A stretch of 64,000 nt of DNA from Pseudomonas sp. Its GTDB lineage: Bacteria > Pseudomonadota > Gammaproteobacteria > Pseudomonadales > Pseudomonadaceae. Positions 17,524 through 27,004 of this stretch are shown here, piece by piece. The position numbers and the translations under genes are program-made. Location: assembly GCA_030656145.1 (NCBI GenBank), contig JAUSOF010000067.1, positions 124,001 to 188,000 on the forward strand, read 5' to 3'. The notes under the pieces were generated by a model. The model did no database searches. It saw only the letters and a list, made by a program, of their open reading frames with translations, and had not been told where the DNA came from. Position 1 is the stretch's first letter; each line of letters opens with the position of its first letter.

Positions 17524-19032
17524 TCATACCTGGGGATAACGGGCGCGGCGTTCCAGGTCATCGAGGTCGATGTGGTTGCGCATGTATTGCTCGCTGGCAT
17601 CCACCAGCGGTTGGTGATCCCAGCTTTTCAAGCGGCCCTTGGTCAGCGCGTCGGCGACCAGGCGGCGGCGCCGCTGGCTGGCCAGGGTCGCTTGATGGAT
17701 GGCCGGGATATCCCAGCGCGTGCGCGCATCATTGATAAAGTCGCTGAGCAGCGCCTGATGCTCGGCCGAGTTGGCGAGGTTGTCACGCTCCTGCGGGTCG
17801 TGGCGCAGGTTGAACAGCAGCAACGGGTCCTGCTCGGAGTAGATAAACTTCCAGTCGCCGCAGCGGATCATCATCAGCGGGGCGTTGCTGCCTTCGGCCA
17901 TGTACTCGCCGAGCACTTGGTCGTGCCCGCCTTCGCCCTTGAGGTGGCTCAGCAATGAATGGCCATCCAGGTCCAGATCGGCCTCGACCTGGCCACCCGC
18001 CAGCTCCACCAGGGTCGGTAGCAGGTCCATGGTCGACACGCACTGGCTGATCCGCCGCGCGGCGAACTGCTTGGGTGCATGCACCAGCAGCGGCACCCGG
18101 GCCGACATCTCGAACCAGTGCATCTTGTACCAGAGGCCGCGCTCGCCGAGCATGTCGCCGTGGTCGCCGGAGAACACGACAATCGTATCCTCGTCCAGGT
18201 TGCAGTCCTTGAGGGTCTTCAGCAGCTTGCCGATGTTCGCGTCGATGTAGCTGCAGGCGCCAAAGTAGGCACGCCGCGCATCCTTGATCTTGTCTTCGGG
18301 CAGGGTCTTGCCCCACAGGTCGATGACTTTGAGCAGGCGCTGCGAGTGCGGGTCCTGCTCGGCCTGGTCGATGACCTGGCTGGGTAGCGGGATGTCGACG
18401 CCCTCGTACAGATCCCAGAACTCCTGGGGGATGGTGTAGGGGTCGTGGGGGTGGGTCATCGACACCGTCAGGCAGAACGGCTGCTCGGGATTGCTGCGCA
18501 CATGGTCGAACAGGTACTGCTGGGCCTTGAACACCACCTCCTCGTCGAAGTCCAGTTGGTTGCTGCGCACACACGGGCCGGCCTGTAGCACCGAGGCCAT
18601 GTTGTGGTACCAGCTCAGGCGCTCCTCGGGTGCATCCCAGTTCACCGCCCAGCCGTAATCGGCCGGGTAGATGTCGCTGGTCAGGCGCTCCTCGTAGCCG
18701 TGCAGCTGGTCCGGGCCGCAGAAGTGCATCTTGCCCGACAGCGCGGTGTGGTAGCCGAGACGGCGCAGGTAGTGAGCGTAGGTCGGCACATCGGCAGGCA
18801 AGTCGGCGGCGTTGTCGTAGGCGCCAATCTTGCTCGGTAACTGGCCACTGACCAGGACGAAGCGCGAGGGCGCGCAGAGCGGGCTGTTGCAGTAGGCGGC
18901 ATCGAATACCACGCTCTGTTCGGCCAGGCGTACCAGGTTGGGCATCTTGATCGGCGATGCCGCATCGTGAATCGGCAGAATCGGCGCGGCCATCTGGTCG
19001 GTCATGATGAAAAGGATATTCGGACGTTTCAT
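17524..19032 (-). CDS. betC: choline-sulfatase BetC
   Basis: The 502-residue type I sulfatase hydrolyses choline-O-sulfate to choline and sulfate in the cytoplasm. C53-A-P-S-R57 is the sulfatase signature whose cysteine becomes formylglycine. NILFIMTDQMA supplies early metal-binding aspartate D12, and VVFSGDHGDMLGERGLWYKM the second metal site. No signal peptide is seen. The C-terminal SEQYMRNHIDLDDLERRARYP is typical of BetC. It is followed by choX and divergent from a LysR regulator. Confidence 0.96.
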   Translation of the reverse strand: MKRPNILFIMTDQMAAPILPIHDAASPIKMPNLVRLAEQSVVFDAAYCNSPLCAPSRFVLVSGQLPSKIGAYDNAADLPADVPTYAHYLRRLGYHTALSGKMHFCGPDQLHGYEERLTSDIYPADYGWAVNWDAPEERLSWYHNMASVLQAGPCVRSNQLDFDEEVVFKAQQYLFDHVRSNPEQPFCLTVSMTHPHDPYTIPQEFWDLYEGVDIPLPSQVIDQAEQDPHSQRLLKVIDLWGKTLPEDKIKDARRAYFGACSYIDANIGKLLKTLKDCNLDEDTIVVFSGDHGDMLGERGLWYKMHWFEMSARVPLLVHAPKQFAARRISQCVSTMDLLPTLVELAGGQVEADLDLDGHSLLSHLKGEGGHDQVLGEYMAEGSNAPLMMIRCGDWKFIYSEQDPLLLFNLRHDPQERDNLANSAEHQALLSDFINDARTRWDIPAIHQATLASQRRRRLVADALTKGRLKSWDHQPLVDASEQYMRNHIDLDDLERRARYPQV

Positions 19033-19144
19033 GGTCGCGGGTTTTCCATATTAAAGATTTATGCGACATTGCTGACCTGATCATCAGGCCTCTACAGATC
19101 CTGGTAAACCCGCGGTGAATACATGACTTGGATAACAACAGCTT

Positions 19145-20101
19145 ATGTTTAAGAGCGCCGCCGGACTATCTCTGGATGTGCTGCGGGTGTTTGAGTCCGC
19201 TGCTCGCCACCTGAGTTTCACCGCGGCTGCCGCCGAACTGGGCAGCAGCCAGCCGGCCATCAGCCAGCAGATCAAGCGTCTTGAACAGCAGTTGGCAGTC
19301 CGTTTGTTCGACCGGGTCTATCGCGGCATCGTTCTTACCGAGGCCGGCGAGTTGTTGCTGCACTACGTGCAGGATGGCCTGCAAAGCCTCGACGCCGGCC
19401 TGGCCGCGGTGGCTGCCGGGCAGCAGCATGAGGTGCTGCAGGTGGCCACCGACTTTGCCTTTGCCGCCTATTGGCTGATGCCCAGGTTGCAGCGTTTCCA
19501 CCAGCTTCACCCGGAGGTGGATGTCAGCCTGATCACCAGCGCCCGCGACCTGGCCGCGCTACCGGCGGAGATCGACGTAGCCATCGCGTTCGGCGATGGC
19601 CGTTTCAAGCATGGCGAGGCCCATCTGCTGTTTAACGAGGAAGTATTCCCGGTATGCAGCCCGCAACTGCTCAAGGGCCGGGCCTTGCCGCTGGCGCCGA
19701 CGGCGCTGGCCGAGCTGCCCCTGCTGCACCTGCGGCCGGAGATTCGATCGCGCTGGTTCGACTGGAATGGCCTGTTCCGTGCCTTCGCTATTGCCGAGAC
19801 ACCCAGCCTGGGCATGTTGCGGTTCGACAATTACACCCTGCTGATTCAGGCGGCCATCGCCGGCCAGGGCGTGGCTATCGGTTGGCGCCATCTGGTCGAT
19901 GAGCTGCTCGATCAAGGCCTGCTATGCCGCGTATGCGCCGGCGAGGCGCGCTCTGACTTCGGCTATTACGTGGTGCTGCCCGAGCGCAAGCGCCGCCAGC
20001 GATTGACCCAGTATTTCGTCGATTGGCTCAAGCTGGAACTGGCGCGGGAGGACGAAACGGCTTGCAGCATTCCGCCGAACGGGCGTAATCCAGCGTTTTA
20101 G
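19145..20101 (+). CDS. LysR-family regulator of the choline-sulfate genes
   Basis: A 318-residue LysR protein. The helix-turn-helix is at about residues 10-65 (LDVLRVFESAARHLSFTAAA, SSQPAISQQIKRLEQQL), and a substrate-binding domain follows with GvAIGWRH-like GQGVAIGWRHLVDE. It is transcribed away from betC with 112 bases between the starts, the standard LysR layout for control of the divergent operon. It is probably the choline-sulfatase activator found beside betC in other pseudomonads. The ligand is inferred only from context. Confidence 0.88.
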   Translation: MFKSAAGLSLDVLRVFESAARHLSFTAAAAELGSSQPAISQQIKRLEQQLAVRLFDRVYRGIVLTEAGELLLHYVQDGLQSLDAGLAAVAAGQQHEVLQVATDFAFAAYWLMPRLQRFHQLHPEVDVSLITSARDLAALPAEIDVAIAFGDGRFKHGEAHLLFNEEVFPVCSPQLLKGRALPLAPTALAELPLLHLRPEIRSRWFDWNGLFRAFAIAETPSLGMLRFDNYTLLIQAAIAGQGVAIGWRHLVDELLDQGLLCRVCAGEARSDFGYYVVLPERKRRQRLTQYFVDWLKLELAREDETACSIPPNGRNPAF

Positions 20102-20187
20102 ACGCCCTACACTGCAAGAGTGATAGCTGAGTTCCGTATACTGACGCGGTCAGTCGCTACGGCTCTGGCACTCTCCCACTCAACCCA

Positions 20188-21105
20188 GTGAATTTATTCG
20201 TGAATATCCGTCATTCGATCGTAAGTCTGTTGCTGGTCTGCAGCGGCCTTGTAGTCTCGACCCTTCAGGCCGCACCGGCCAAGCCCCAGCAGGAGCTGGC
20301 CGCTGGCAGCGCGCTGTTGATCGACCTGAAGACCGGCCAGGAACTCTATTCCAGCAACCCCGACCTGCGCCTGCCTGTGGCCTCGGTGACCAAGCTGATG
20401 ACCGCCATGGTGGCGCTCGACGCCAAGTTGCCCCTAGACGAGGTGCTGCCCATCACCATCCGCGACACCGCCGAAATGCAGGGCGTTTTCTCGCGGGTGC
20501 GCATCGGCAGCGAGATCAGCCGCCGGCAGATGCTCCATCTGGCCCTCATGGCCTCGGAGAACCGCGCTGCCGCCAGCCTTGCCCACCACTATCCGGGCGG
20601 CCACGGCGCCTTTGTTGCGGCGATGAACACCAAAGCCAAGGCGCTGGGCATGCACAACAGTCGATTCGTCGAGCCCACCGGCATGTCCGAGCGGAACGTC
20701 TCCACCGCCCGCGACCTGGCGCTGATGATCAAGGCGGCGCAGCAGTACCCGCTGATCGGCCAGTTCAGCACCGACTCGGAAGTCACCATGGCTTTCCGCA
20801 AACCCAACTACACCCTGGGTTTTCGCAACACCAACGCGCTGGTGCGCAAGGCCGATTGGGATATCGACCTGAGCAAGACCGGCTTTACCAACGCTGCCGG
20901 CCGCTGCCTGGTGATGCTCACCTCGATGAATCGCCGCCCGGTAGCCTTCGTCGTGCTCGGCGCCTTCGGCAAGTACACCCACATGGCCGACGCCAACCGC
21001 CTCAAGCGCTGGATGGAGACCGGCAAGGTCACCCCGGTGCCAGCCGCGGCCCTCAGCTACAAGCGGCAGAAACTAGCGGAGTGGAGCCAGTACGCCGGGC
21101 AGTAG
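20188..21105 (+). CDS. pbpG: D-alanyl-D-alanine endopeptidase PbpG (PBP7 type)
   Basis: The 305-residue periplasmic serine peptidase cleaves cross-links in peptidoglycan. A signal peptide (residues 1-28, cleavage near LQA-APA) precedes the S11 peptidase domain. All three active-site motifs are visible: S66-V-T-K69, S123-E-N125 and K230-T-G232. The start is a GTG at 20188. It stands alone, convergent with trpA, and is closed by a shared bidirectional terminator. Confidence 0.93.
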   Translation: MNLFVNIRHSIVSLLLVCSGLVVSTLQAAPAKPQQELAAGSALLIDLKTGQELYSSNPDLRLPVASVTKLMTAMVALDAKLPLDEVLPITIRDTAEMQGVFSRVRIGSEISRRQMLHLALMASENRAAASLAHHYPGGHGAFVAAMNTKAKALGMHNSRFVEPTGMSERNVSTARDLALMIKAAQQYPLIGQFSTDSEVTMAFRKPNYTLGFRNTNALVRKADWDIDLSKTGFTNAAGRCLVMLTSMNRRPVAFVVLGAFGKYTHMADANRLKRWMETGKVTPVPAAALSYKRQKLAEWSQYAGQ

Positions 21106-21141
21106 TAGGCAAACGCCTCGGTCGGGCAGGCACCGCCGTCG

Positions 21142-21212
21142 GTAGCCTGGGTTGAGCATCGCGATACCCAGGAAGAGATGCCCCGGGTGTCGCTTCGCTC
21201 GACCCGGGCTAC
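21142..21212. repeat. GTAGCCTGGGTTGAGC palindromic repeat
   Basis: Starts GTAGCCTGGGTTGAGC and ends with the near-inverse GACCCGGGCTAC, with CGATACCCAGG and CCCGGGTGTCGC inside. A second copy is at 28873-28943, and related fragments occur near 42963. It lies between pbpG and the shared terminator. Confidence 0.7.
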
Positions 21213-21222
21213 GGTTGCAGGT

Positions 21223-21246
21223 AAAACGCCCCGGTCGGGGCGTTTT
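21223..21246. terminator. bidirectional terminator between pbpG and trpA
   Basis: AAAACGCCCC (21223-21232) pairs with GGGGCGTTTT (21237-21246) around GGTC. A-run and T-run flanks allow termination from both the pbpG and trpA sides. Confidence 0.9.
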
Positions 21247-21263
21247 GGTTTCGGCAGGTACGG

Positions 21264-22073
21264 TCAGTTGCGGGCGTTGCGTACGCCTTCGGCCAACGCC
21301 GCGACCAGGGTCAGCACGCCCTCGATGGCGGCGTCGTCGTTCTCGGCATTGGCGATCTGATCGATCAGCGCTGAGCCGACTACTACACCTTCGGCCAGGC
21401 GGGCGATGGTCGCCGCATGTTCCGGGGTGCGGATGCCGAAGCCGATGCACAACGGCAGATCGGTGTGGCGACGTAGGCGGATGATGGCCTGCTCGACATG
21501 CTCCAGGGTCGCCGCGCCGGCACCGGTGACGCCGGCCACCGACACGTAGTAGACAAATCCGGAGCTGCCGTTCAGCACCTTGGGCAGGCGCTTGTCGTCG
21601 GTGGTCGGTGTGGTCAGGCGGATGAAGTCCAAGCCTGCGACTTGCGCCGGGTCACACAGGTCGACGTTATGTTCCGGTGGCAGGTCGACCACGATCAGGC
21701 CATCAACGCCCGAGGCCACGGCTTCGGCGATAAAGCGCTCGACGCCATATTTGTGGATCGGGTTGAAGTAACCCATCAGCACCAGCGGTGTGACCTGCTC
21801 GCCCTCACGAAACTCACGCACCATCTGCAGGGTCAGGGCCAGGTCCTGGCCATTGTCCAGCGCGCGGATATTGGCTAGCTGGATCGCCGGGCCGTCGGCC
21901 ATCGGATCGGTAAAGGGCATGCCCAGTTCGATCACATCGGCGCCGGCAGCTGGCAGGCCCTTGAGGATGGCCAGGGAGGCGTCGTAGTTCGGGTCGCCGG
22001 CAGTGACGAAAGTCACCAGGGCGGCGCGGTTCTGCTCTTTGAGTTCGGCAAAGCGGGCTTGCAGGCGGCTCAT
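21264..22073 (-). CDS. trpA: tryptophan synthase alpha subunit
   Basis: The 269-residue TIM-barrel subunit cleaves indole-3-glycerol phosphate, passing indole to TrpB. Catalytic E49 (VIELG) and D60 (DPMADGPA) are at the same numbers as in the E. coli enzyme. [12 protein letters not shown] and the phosphate-binding GFGIRTPEH and GVVVGSALI are present. Its ATG overlaps the trpB stop (ATGA), showing tight translational coupling. Confidence 0.98.
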   Translation of the reverse strand: MSRLQARFAELKEQNRAALVTFVTAGDPNYDASLAILKGLPAAGADVIELGMPFTDPMADGPAIQLANIRALDNGQDLALTLQMVREFREGEQVTPLVLMGYFNPIHKYGVERFIAEAVASGVDGLIVVDLPPEHNVDLCDPAQVAGLDFIRLTTPTTDDKRLPKVLNGSSGFVYYVSVAGVTGAGAATLEHVEQAIIRLRRHTDLPLCIGFGIRTPEHAATIARLAEGVVVGSALIDQIANAENDDAAIEGVLTLVAALAEGVRNARN

Positions 22074-23281
22074 GCGTGCTGCTCCTGTTGTTCCATGTGG
22101 TGCACGATGGTTTGCATGTCTTTGTCGCCTCGCCCGGACAGGTTGATCACCATCAGGTGGTCCTTGGGCAGGTTGGGTGCGCGCTTGAACACTTCGGCCA
22201 GGGCGTGAGCGGTTTCCAGCGCCGGGATGATGCCTTCCTGGCGGCAGCAGATGTGGAAGGCTTCGAGGGCTTCGATGTCGGTTACCGAGGTGTATTCGAC
22301 GCGGCCGACTTCATGCAACCAGGCGTGTTCCGGGCCGATGCCGGGGTAATCCAGGCCGGCGGAGATCGAGTGGGCGTCGATGATCTGGCCGTCGTCGCTT
22401 TGCAGCAGGAAGGTGCGGTTGCCGTGCAGCACGCCCGGTACCCCGCCGTTGAGGCTGGCCGCATGCTTGCCGGTTTCGATACCGTGGCCGGCCGCTTCGA
22501 CGCCGATGATTTTGATCTGTTTGTCATCGAGGAAGGGGTGGAACAGGCCGATGGCATTCGAGCCGCCGCCGATGCAGGCGATCAGGCTGTCGGGCAGGCG
22601 ACCTTCCTGGGCCAGCATCTGGTCGCGGGTTTCCTTGCCGATCACGGCCTGGAAGTCGCGCACCATCGCCGGGTACGGGTGCGGGCCGGCCACGGTGCCG
22701 ATCATGTAGAAGGTGTTGTCGACATTGGTCACCCAGTCGCGCAGGGCTTCGTTCATCGCGTCTTTCAGGGTGCCAGTGCCGGCGGTCACGGGGATCACGG
22801 TGGCGCCCATCAGCTTCATGCGCAGCACGTTGGCGTTCTGCCGATGGATATCGGTGCTGCCCATGTAGATCACGCATTCCATGCCGAAGCGCGCTGCGAC
22901 GGTGGCAGTGGCCACGCCGTGCATGCCGGCGCCGGTCTCGGCGATGATGCGTTTTTTGCCCATGCGCCTGGCCAGCAGGACCTGGCCGATGCAGTTGTTG
23001 ATCTTGTGCGCGCCGGTGTGATTGAGCTCTTCACGCTTGAAGTAGATCTTCGCACCGCCGCACATGTCGGTCAGGCGCTCGGCGAAATACAGCGGGCTCG
23101 GGCGGCCGACAAAATCGCGCTGGAAGTAGGCCAGTTCTTTCTCGAACTCAGGGTCGATCTTGGCCTTTTCATATTCTGCGGCCAGGTCGTGGATCAGTGG
23201 CATCAGGGTTTCGGCGACATACTGACCACCGAACGAGCCAAACAGGCCGTTGGCATCGGGGCCGCTGCGAAATGAGGTCAT
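22070..23281 (-). CDS. trpB: tryptophan synthase beta subunit
   Basis: The 403-residue PLP enzyme condenses indole with serine. The family start [15 protein letters not shown], the PLP lysine K93 within HTGAHKINN, the PLP phosphate loop GGGSNAIG and [12 protein letters not shown] are all visible. I chose the ATG at 23281 (MTSFRSGPD); upstream codons in frame run into a palindromic repeat. It is divergent from trpI, whose product should activate trpBA when indoleglycerol phosphate accumulates, as shown in P. aeruginosa and P. putida. Confidence 0.98.
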   Translation of the reverse strand: MTSFRSGPDANGLFGSFGGQYVAETLMPLIHDLAAEYEKAKIDPEFEKELAYFQRDFVGRPSPLYFAERLTDMCGGAKIYFKREELNHTGAHKINNCIGQVLLARRMGKKRIIAETGAGMHGVATATVAARFGMECVIYMGSTDIHRQNANVLRMKLMGATVIPVTAGTGTLKDAMNEALRDWVTNVDNTFYMIGTVAGPHPYPAMVRDFQAVIGKETRDQMLAQEGRLPDSLIACIGGGSNAIGLFHPFLDDKQIKIIGVEAAGHGIETGKHAASLNGGVPGVLHGNRTFLLQSDDGQIIDAHSISAGLDYPGIGPEHAWLHEVGRVEYTSVTDIEALEAFHICCRQEGIIPALETAHALAEVFKRAPNLPKDHLMVINLSGRGDKDMQTIVHHMEQQEQHA

Positions 23282-23310
23282 GGCGTTCTCCACAGGGGAA
23301 TGAAAAAAGG

Positions 23311-23357
23311 GTAGGAGCGCCCCATGGGCGCGATTCGCGGGCATGGCCCGCTCCTAC
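23311..23357. repeat. palindromic repeat in the trpBA leader
   Basis: GTAGGAGCG at 23311 and CGCTCCTAC ending at 23357 bracket GCCCCATGGGCGCG and CGCGGGCATGGCCCG, giving a strong double hairpin. A half copy (GTAGGAGCGGGCCATGCCCG) is at 28502-28524. It sits 30 bases before the trpB start, so it is probably transcribed as part of the trpBA leader. Confidence 0.75.
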
Positions 23358-23418
23358 AGCGATAGGCACAGGATAAAGCTGTGGCCCGCTCAGCAAAAGC
23401 GATAAGATTGCCGCAACC

Positions 23419-23435
23419 TGTCAGGAAAACTCACA
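23419..23435. promoter_or_regulatory. candidate TrpI (LysR-type) binding site
   Basis: Read toward trpB the sequence is TGTGAGTTTTCCTGACA, an imperfect palindrome with the T-N11-A spacing of LysR operators. It ends one base before the trpI ATG and lies upstream of trpBA, as expected for shared activation and autoregulation. Confidence 0.5.
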
Positions 23436-23436
23436 G

Positions 23437-24324
23437 ATGAGCCAGGATTTACCGCCCCTCAATGCCCTGCGCGCCTTCGAAGCAGCCGCGCGTTTGAACA
23501 GCGTCAGTCAGGCCGCCAACGAGCTGCATGTCACCCATGGCGCGGTAAGTCGGCAGGTGCGCGCGTTGGAAGAGCATCTCGGGGTGGCCCTGTTCAGCAA
23601 AGAGGGACGTGGCCTTAAACTCACAGATGCCGGGATTCGTCTGCGCGATGTGTGTGCCGAGGCGTTCGGCCGTTTGCGCAGCACGTGCGCCGAGTTGCAG
23701 CAAGGTCAGGCTGATGCACCCTTCGTGCTGGCCTGTCCCGGCAGTCTGCTGGCGCGCTGGTTCATTCCGCGCCTGGATCGGCTCAACCGCGAGCTGCCGG
23801 AACTGCGCCTGCAACTCTCGGCCAGCGAGGGTGAGCTGGACCCGCGCCGCGCCGGCGTGGATGCCACCCTATGGTTCGCCGAGCCGCCCTGGCCGGCGGA
23901 CATGCAGGTATTCGAGCTGGCGGGCGAGCGAATCGGGCCGGTCCTGAGCCCGCGTTATGGCCGCTTCGCCGAGTTGCACACCGCACCCGCGGCGGCGCTG
24001 CTGGGCGAGCCGCTGCTGCACACCAGCTCACGCCCGCAAGCCTGGCCGAGCTGGGCGGCCAGCAATGGCCTGGATACCAGCGCACTCAGGCTAGGCCAGG
24101 GCTTCGAGCACCTCTACTACCTGCTGGAAGCCGCAGCCGCCGGCCTTGGCGTGGCCATCGCCCCGCAACAACTGGTGGCCGACGATCTGGCAGCCGGACG
24201 CCTGGTCGCCCCCTGGGGCTTTGTCGCAACCCCGGCGCGCCTGGCGTTGTGGGTGCCCGCGCGGCGAGTGGGCAAGCGCGCGCAATGCCTGGCCGAGTGG
24301 TTGCGCGGTGAATTGGCTGGCTGA
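23437..24324 (+). CDS. trpI: LysR-family activator of trpBA, TrpI
   Basis: A 295-residue LysR protein. The N-terminus [20 protein letters not shown] with [20 protein letters not shown] is a GcvA/TrpI-type helix-turn-helix. The effector domain ends with [16 protein letters not shown]. It is transcribed away from trpBA, which together with sequence type identifies it as TrpI, whose known co-inducer is indoleglycerol phosphate. The start at 23437 follows closely after the candidate operator, so autoregulation is likely. Confidence 0.93.
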   Translation: MSQDLPPLNALRAFEAAARLNSVSQAANELHVTHGAVSRQVRALEEHLGVALFSKEGRGLKLTDAGIRLRDVCAEAFGRLRSTCAELQQGQADAPFVLACPGSLLARWFIPRLDRLNRELPELRLQLSASEGELDPRRAGVDATLWFAEPPWPADMQVFELAGERIGPVLSPRYGRFAELHTAPAAALLGEPLLHTSSRPQAWPSWAASNGLDTSALRLGQGFEHLYYLLEAAAAGLGVAIAPQQLVADDLAAGRLVAPWGFVATPARLALWVPARRVGKRAQCLAEWLRGELAG

Positions 24325-24413
24325 GGCCGGTGCGTCACACCTCGGCGCAATAGAAACCGCACACCGGCGACTTATCGACTAGCGTTTAACTACCTTGCAG
24401 TGGAGAAAACGTC

Positions 24414-24629
24414 ATGTCTGATCACCACACCTACAAGAAAGTCGAAATAGTCGGTTCTTCGCGCATCAGCAGCGATGATGCGATCAACAATGCCCTGGCC
24501 GAGTGTGCCAAGTCGATCCGCAACCTGGAATGGTTCGAAGTCGTGGAAAGTCGCGGGCATATCGAGAATGGCAAGGTCGGCCATTACCAGGTAACCCTCA
24601 AGGTTGGTTTTCGTATCAGCGATAGCTGA
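24414..24629 (+). CDS. dodecin family flavin-binding protein
   Basis: The 71-residue product matches the dodecin family in length and pattern: YKKVEIVGSSRISSDDAINN, ALAECAKSIRNLEWFEV and GKVGHYQVTLKVGFRI. Dodecins form hollow dodecamers that store flavins or CoA. W38 falls at the flavin-stacking tryptophan position. An AGTGGAGAAAACGTC leader precedes the ATG. It is an isolated gene. Confidence 0.93.
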   Translation: MSDHHTYKKVEIVGSSRISSDDAINNALAECAKSIRNLEWFEVVESRGHIENGKVGHYQVTLKVGFRISDS

Positions 24630-24969
24630 GACGGTGTTGCCGGCCTGCTTGCCTGTTAGCGTCACGGCCGACAAAGGTTATACCCAGGTATGGCAGGCAC
24701 AGCGCTTTTGCAGGCGCTCGCCTGCTGCCTTCGACGCCACGCTGTCGCGCAGCAAACCGCGGCTCTCAAGGATCAATACCCTGGTATTTGGGGCCGCCTA
24801 GGCGGTGCCGCCTGGCTCGGCTCACCTGGGTCGGGCGGCCACAAATTGACCCGCTGTCAGCTGCCGGCTGGCCGTTCGGCTCTGAAATCCGTAGAGTAAG
24901 CCCTACTATTTAGCTGGGTTATTGACGTGTGTATGCGCCGTAACCCACGCAAGCCAACAGGCAGGGCCG
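24630..24969. other. intergenic, no gene supported
   Basis: The 340-base gap contains GC-rich short palindromes (GGCCGCCTAGGCGG near 24795) but no family-like ORF. The promoter of the oxidoreductase that follows should be in the right part. Confidence 0.45.
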
Positions 24970-25971
24970 ATGAGCGTTTTAGCACAGACCAAGATTTCCA
25001 CCCTCGATCTCGTACCGATCCGCGATGACGGCAGCCCCGCGCAGGCGCTGCAGAACGCCCTGGCGCTGGCCCGGCATGTCGAGCGCCTCGGTTTCACCCG
25101 CTTCTGGGTAGCCGAGCACCACAATATGGACGGTATCGCCAGCTCGGCCACCGCAGTGCTGCTCGGTTACCTGGCGGCGGGCACCTCGACCATTCGCGTT
25201 GGCTCCGGCGGGGTGATGCTGCCCAATCACGCGCCGTTGGTGATCGCCGAACAATTCGGCACCCTGGCCACCCTGTATCCGGGACGCATCGACCTAGGGC
25301 TGGGCCGTGCCCCAGGCGCCGACCAGTTCACCGCCCATGCGTTGCGCCGCGACCGCATCGGCAGTGCCGATGACTTCCCCCGCGATGTCGAAGAGCTGCA
25401 GCGCTACCTTGGCCCGCGTACGCCGGATCAGCGGGTCATCGCGATGCCGGGTACGGGCACCCAGGTGCCGATCTGGCTGCTCGGCTCCAGCCTGTTCAGC
25501 GCCCAGTTGGCCGGTGAGAAAGGCCTGCCTTATGCATTCGCCTCGCACTTCGCTCCGCGCTATATGCATGAGGCGATTCGCGTTTACCGCAACCACTTCA
25601 AACCCTCGGCGGTGCTCGACCAACCCTATGTGATGCTTGGCGTACCCCTGGTTGCCGCCGACAGCGACGAGCAGGCCGAGTACCTGGCCACGTCCGCCTA
25701 CCAGCGCATTCTTGCCTTGATCCGTGGCCAGAGCCTGGTGCAGAAACCGCCGGTCAACAGCATGCAAGGCCTGTGGCTGCCCCACGAAAAAGAGGCGGTT
25801 GCCAGCTTCCTGGGCATGGCGGTGGTCGGCGGCCCGGAGAAAGTCCGCGCACGCCTTGAGGTGTTGCTGGAGCAAACCGGCGCCGACGAGCTGATTTTCA
25901 CCTGCGACCTCTACGACTTTGCCGACCGCTTGCGCGCCTTCGAGATTCTCGCGCAAGTACGTGCTGGCTAA
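24970..25971 (+). CDS. luciferase-like monooxygenase (LLM class flavin-dependent oxidoreductase)
   Basis: A 333-residue TIM-barrel flavin enzyme of the bacterial luciferase superfamily. Family features are [53 protein letters not shown] and [15 protein letters not shown]. It most resembles the MsnO8/YhbW subgroup of small FMN-dependent oxidoreductases, whose substrates are mostly unknown. The ATG at 24970 (MSVLAQTKI) is preferred over 24922. An OsmC gene follows 68 bases later. Confidence 0.88.
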   Translation: MSVLAQTKISTLDLVPIRDDGSPAQALQNALALARHVERLGFTRFWVAEHHNMDGIASSATAVLLGYLAAGTSTIRVGSGGVMLPNHAPLVIAEQFGTLATLYPGRIDLGLGRAPGADQFTAHALRRDRIGSADDFPRDVEELQRYLGPRTPDQRVIAMPGTGTQVPIWLLGSSLFSAQLAGEKGLPYAFASHFAPRYMHEAIRVYRNHFKPSAVLDQPYVMLGVPLVAADSDEQAEYLATSAYQRILALIRGQSLVQKPPVNSMQGLWLPHEKEAVASFLGMAVVGGPEKVRARLEVLLEQTGADELIFTCDLYDFADRLRAFEILAQVRAG

Positions 25972-26039
25972 ATCACTGCGAACTTGTCGCGCCGATAGCT
26001 CTCTGAACTCTGTAGCCCTTAATGCAATGGAGAACCCAG

Positions 26040-26465
26040 ATGAAAAAGACAGCATCGGCCCACTGGCAAGGCGGCATCAAAGACGGCAAAGGCACTATCT
26101 CAACCCAGAGCGGCGCCTTGTCGCAAAGCCCTTATGGCTTCAACACGCGCTTCGAGGATCAGCCGGGCACTAACCCGGAAGAGCTGATCGGCGCGGCCCA
26201 TGCGGGTTGTTTTTCCATGGCCCTGTCCAAGGAACTGGGCGATGCCGGCATGACTGCCGAAAGTATCGAGACCAAGGCTGAGGTGACCCTCGACCAGCGC
26301 GATGGCGGTTTCGCCATCACTGCCGTGCACCTGACCTTGCGCGCAAAAATTCCCGGAGCCGACCGCACGGTCTTTGAACAGGCGGTGCAAGCCGCCAAGA
26401 ACGGTTGCCCGGTATCCAAGGTATTGAATGCCGAGATCACCCTGGAAGCCGTGCTCGACACTTGA
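26040..26465 (+). CDS. OsmC/Ohr family peroxiredoxin
   Basis: The 141-residue protein has the OsmC fold with both redox cysteines, in AHAGCFSMALS and AKNGCPVSKVL. The N-terminus ASAHWQGGIKDGKGTIS is characteristic of OsmC rather than Ohr. The family reduces organic hydroperoxides using thiol chemistry. The ATG at 26040 follows a good GGAGAA site. Confidence 0.93.
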   Translation: MKKTASAHWQGGIKDGKGTISTQSGALSQSPYGFNTRFEDQPGTNPEELIGAAHAGCFSMALSKELGDAGMTAESIETKAEVTLDQRDGGFAITAVHLTLRAKIPGADRTVFEQAVQAAKNGCPVSKVLNAEITLEAVLDT

Positions 26466-26509
26466 TTCGACAGGATCCGTGACGTGACCGCAGGACAGCC
26501 TGCGGCCTG

Positions 26510-26923
26510 CTAGAAAACCCCGCAGCGCAACACCTTGGCCCGCGCCAGCACATTGCGCTGCTCGTCATAGAGCCAGCCCTGGGCGCTCGTCGCCAGCGTC
26601 CGGGCTTCGATCCGGTAGCGCTGGCCGGCGGCGAAGTCGTCGTAGCGCACGCGCAGCTCGCAGGTGCGCTGCACCGGCTCAGCCATCATGCTACCGCCGC
26701 CCTGCACCTCGAACTGGAAGCGCGCGACCAGTTCGTGGGCACCGGGGGTGAGCTGGAAGTAACGGCCATCGTTGAGGCGTTTGCCGTCGAGCTTATCGGC
26801 CATCAGCAGGTCGCTGGCCGTGGTGTACAGGTCAACCCAGGCCATGCCGGGGTCGCGGGGCGGCAATGGCGAGGCGCACGCGCTGAGCATCAACAGGCTG
26901 ATAATCAGTAATGGGTAGCGCAT
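26510..26923 (-). CDS. small lipoprotein of unknown function
   Basis: A 137-residue protein with a lipoprotein signal (MRYPLLIISLLMLSAC, lipobox LSAC with C16). The mature part has a beta-rich pattern with LTPGAHELVARFQFEV, reminiscent of PEGA-like or DUF2846-type small domains, and two further cysteines (RTCELRV, LRCGVF) that could pair. No function can be assigned. It is convergent with osmC and divergent from the metallopeptidase gene. Confidence 0.75.
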   Translation of the reverse strand: MRYPLLIISLLMLSACASPLPPRDPGMAWVDLYTTASDLLMADKLDGKRLNDGRYFQLTPGAHELVARFQFEVQGGGSMMAEPVQRTCELRVRYDDFAAGQRYRIEARTLATSAQGWLYDEQRNVLARAKVLRCGVF

Positions 26924-27004
26924 GGCAGTCTCCGTAATTGACGTTACACAATCAGCTTACGCCGGTAGTGCGGACAGTGGCTGTAGTGCGTTAGTTTGCC
27001 GGAT

